Assembly: GCA_009698295.1 (NCBI GenBank)
Contig: WLQO01000073.1
Location: forward strand, 1-5,407
Reading direction: 5' to 3'
Origin: Actinomycetota bacterium
Lineage (GTDB): Bacteria; Actinomycetota; Actinomycetes; Nanopelagicales; Nanopelagicaceae
DNA: 5,407 bases
The notes beneath the pieces were generated by a model. The model was given only the letters and a program-made list of their open reading frames with translations, made no database searches and had not been told where the DNA came from. Position 1 is the first letter of the stretch, and each line of letters begins with the position of its first letter. A program made the translations under genes and the position numbers. Shown here piece by piece: positions 4,728-5,407 of this stretch.

Positions 4728-5159
4728 TCAACCAATAGCGGCGAGCGCAGCGTGCACTTGAGCGCGCTTCGGTGTTCCCATCGCACGGCCTACTTCCACA
4801 CCAGCGCTATTTAAAAAGAGAGTTGTCGGCGTCGACAAGATATTTAGATCTCGCACAAGTTGAAGATGTGATTCAGCATCGATGTGGGCGTAACGAACAT
4901 CAGGCATCGTCTTGACCATATCTTCGAGTAAAACCTTGGTCGCGCGACATGGAGTGCAGAAAGCTGATGAGAACTGCACCATCGTTGCCCTTGAGCCCAG
5001 CTCGCTCCCGACGATCGCAGCCGTTAACTTCGGCCCATTTACCGTCTTTTTCTTGCGGAATTCACCACGAGTGCGCTGATACCAGATGCCAAAGCCAGTG
5101 GCAGCGGCCAGCACGATAACAAGTGGAACGAACGTTTTCACAGGAGTATTCTCTCTCAC
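4728..5159 (-). CDS. Membrane-anchored thioredoxin-like protein
   Basis: This 143-residue protein has one N-terminal membrane segment (about residues 10-27, FVPLVIVLAAATGFGIWY) followed by a basic stretch (RTRGEFRKKK). The basic side suggests the thioredoxin domain stays in the cytoplasm, by the positive-inside rule. The domain (about 45-143) has the redox motif F-C-T-P-C at Cys68 and Cys71, a variant of WCxPC, and the cis-proline loop STPT with Pro111. It would exchange disulfides or reduce persulfides; a matching thioredoxin (ThiX, Rv0816c) sits at this place in M. tuberculosis. The start shown is GTG, directly after an in-frame TAA. An alternative GTG at 5141 gives M-K-T-F-V-P and has a modest GAGAG upstream; both keep the whole membrane segment. 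It diverges from glnR and is followed by a weak terminator. Confidence 0.9.
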   Translation of the reverse strand: MRENTPVKTFVPLVIVLAAATGFGIWYQRTRGEFRKKKTVNGPKLTAAIVGSELGSRATMVQFSSAFCTPCRATKVLLEDMVKTMPDVRYAHIDAESHLQLVRDLNILSTPTTLFLNSAGVEVGRAMGTPKRAQVHAALAAIG

Positions 5160-5204
5160 TTAACCAGATTTAACTAACTCAATTTTCGCGAAAGGCTTGC
5201 TGCC
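5160..5204. promoter_or_regulatory. Divergent spacer between the thioredoxin gene and glnR, with tandem repeat and palindrome
   Basis: The 45-base spacer must carry control signals for both directions. It contains two adjacent 10-base units, TTAACCAGAT (5160-5169) and TTAACTAACT (5170-5179), identical at 7 of 10 positions. One helical turn of spacing is the form bound by OmpR-type regulators such as GlnR. A perfect 10-base palindrome, TTTCGCGAAA (5184-5193), overlaps the start of the glnR Shine-Dalgarno (AAAGG, 5191-5195). No clear paired -35/-10 is seen. A TATTCT at 5147-5152 on the plus strand, inside the thioredoxin gene, could be a glnR -10. Confidence 0.35.
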
Positions 5205-5407
5205 ATGGCCAAGGTGTTGTTGTTAACAAACACCAATGGCGCCAGCGCGGAAGTTCTGCCATCACTTGCTTTGTTACAACACACTGTAAAGATCTTGCCT
5301 GCCGAAGCAAGTGTGCTTATTGATTCACCGGTTATGGATATTGTCTTTGTCGATGCTCGTCGTGAATTGCCGGCAGCAAAGAATTTAACTCGTTTACTGA
5401 CTTCAAC
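5205..5407 (+). CDS. glnR: GlnR-type orphan response regulator (OmpR family), C-terminus cut by window edge
   Basis: Sixty-seven codons of the N-terminal receiver domain are visible, reading MAKVLLLTNTNGASAEVLPS at the start and then QHTVKILPAEASVLIDSP and DIVFVDARRELP. This matches, by recall, Streptomyces GlnR ([32 protein letters not shown]) across its whole length. GlnR is the global activator and repressor of nitrogen assimilation in actinobacteria, acting on glnA, amtB and related genes. Asp50 is present at the usual phosphorylation position, but GlnR lacks the other acidic pocket residues and works without a kinase; the N-terminus here has T-N-T where typical receivers have two acidic residues. 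The DNA-binding winged helix lies outside the window. The ATG has AAAGG 9 bases upstream. Rv0818 occupies the same divergent position in M. tuberculosis. Confidence 0.85.
   Translation, partial: MAKVLLLTNTNGASAEVLPSLALLQHTVKILPAEASVLIDSPVMDIVFVDARRELPAAKNLTRLLTS

Overview
The window reads as part of a streamlined, moderate-G+C actinobacterial chromosome. Gene content and order match the neighbourhood known from Mycobacterium (about Rv0811c to Rv0818) and Streptomyces: a glnR-type regulator diverging from a block that holds a thioredoxin, a CysA2/SseA-type sulfurtransferase, an SseC-like DUF1416 protein, a Fur-family regulator, YgfZ and a nitrobindin-like protein. The low G+C for an actinobacterium (mid-40s percent by eye), very short spacers, abutting stop and start codons and several starts without a Shine-Dalgarno suggest a freshwater planktonic lineage such as Nanopelagicales (acI). 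That placement is inference from style and synteny; there is no rRNA here.

Layout from right to left. glnR (5205 to the right edge, plus strand, cut by the window) diverges from everything else, which lies on the minus strand. A 45-bp divergent spacer carries a tandem 10-bp repeat and a 10-bp palindrome. Next come a membrane-anchored thioredoxin (4728-5159) and a weak terminator hairpin. A second unit starts there with its own -10 box, a 27-codon cysteine-containing leader peptide (4582-4665), a DUF4395 membrane protein, a two-domain sulfurtransferase, DUF1416, a Nur-like Fur regulator, YgfZ, two tiny membrane-peptide ORFs, a nitrobindin-like protein, and a ReAV-type L-asparaginase that runs off the left edge.

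Functional reading. The second unit looks like a sulfur-transfer and metal/Fe-S homeostasis operon. The rhodanese carries persulfide sulfur, DUF4395 and DUF1416 both have conserved-looking cysteines, YgfZ supports Fe-S enzymes, the Fur protein senses metal, and nitrobindin binds heme and handles NO or peroxynitrite. The leader peptide, with its RR-V-D-R-A-x-C signature and overlapping competing inverted repeats, suggests cysteine-responsive attenuation at the head of the operon. That leader, which is too short for ordinary gene calling, is the most interesting item. All stretches are accounted for; no gene-free gap exceeds 200 bases, and no mobile elements, CRISPR or stable RNA genes were seen.
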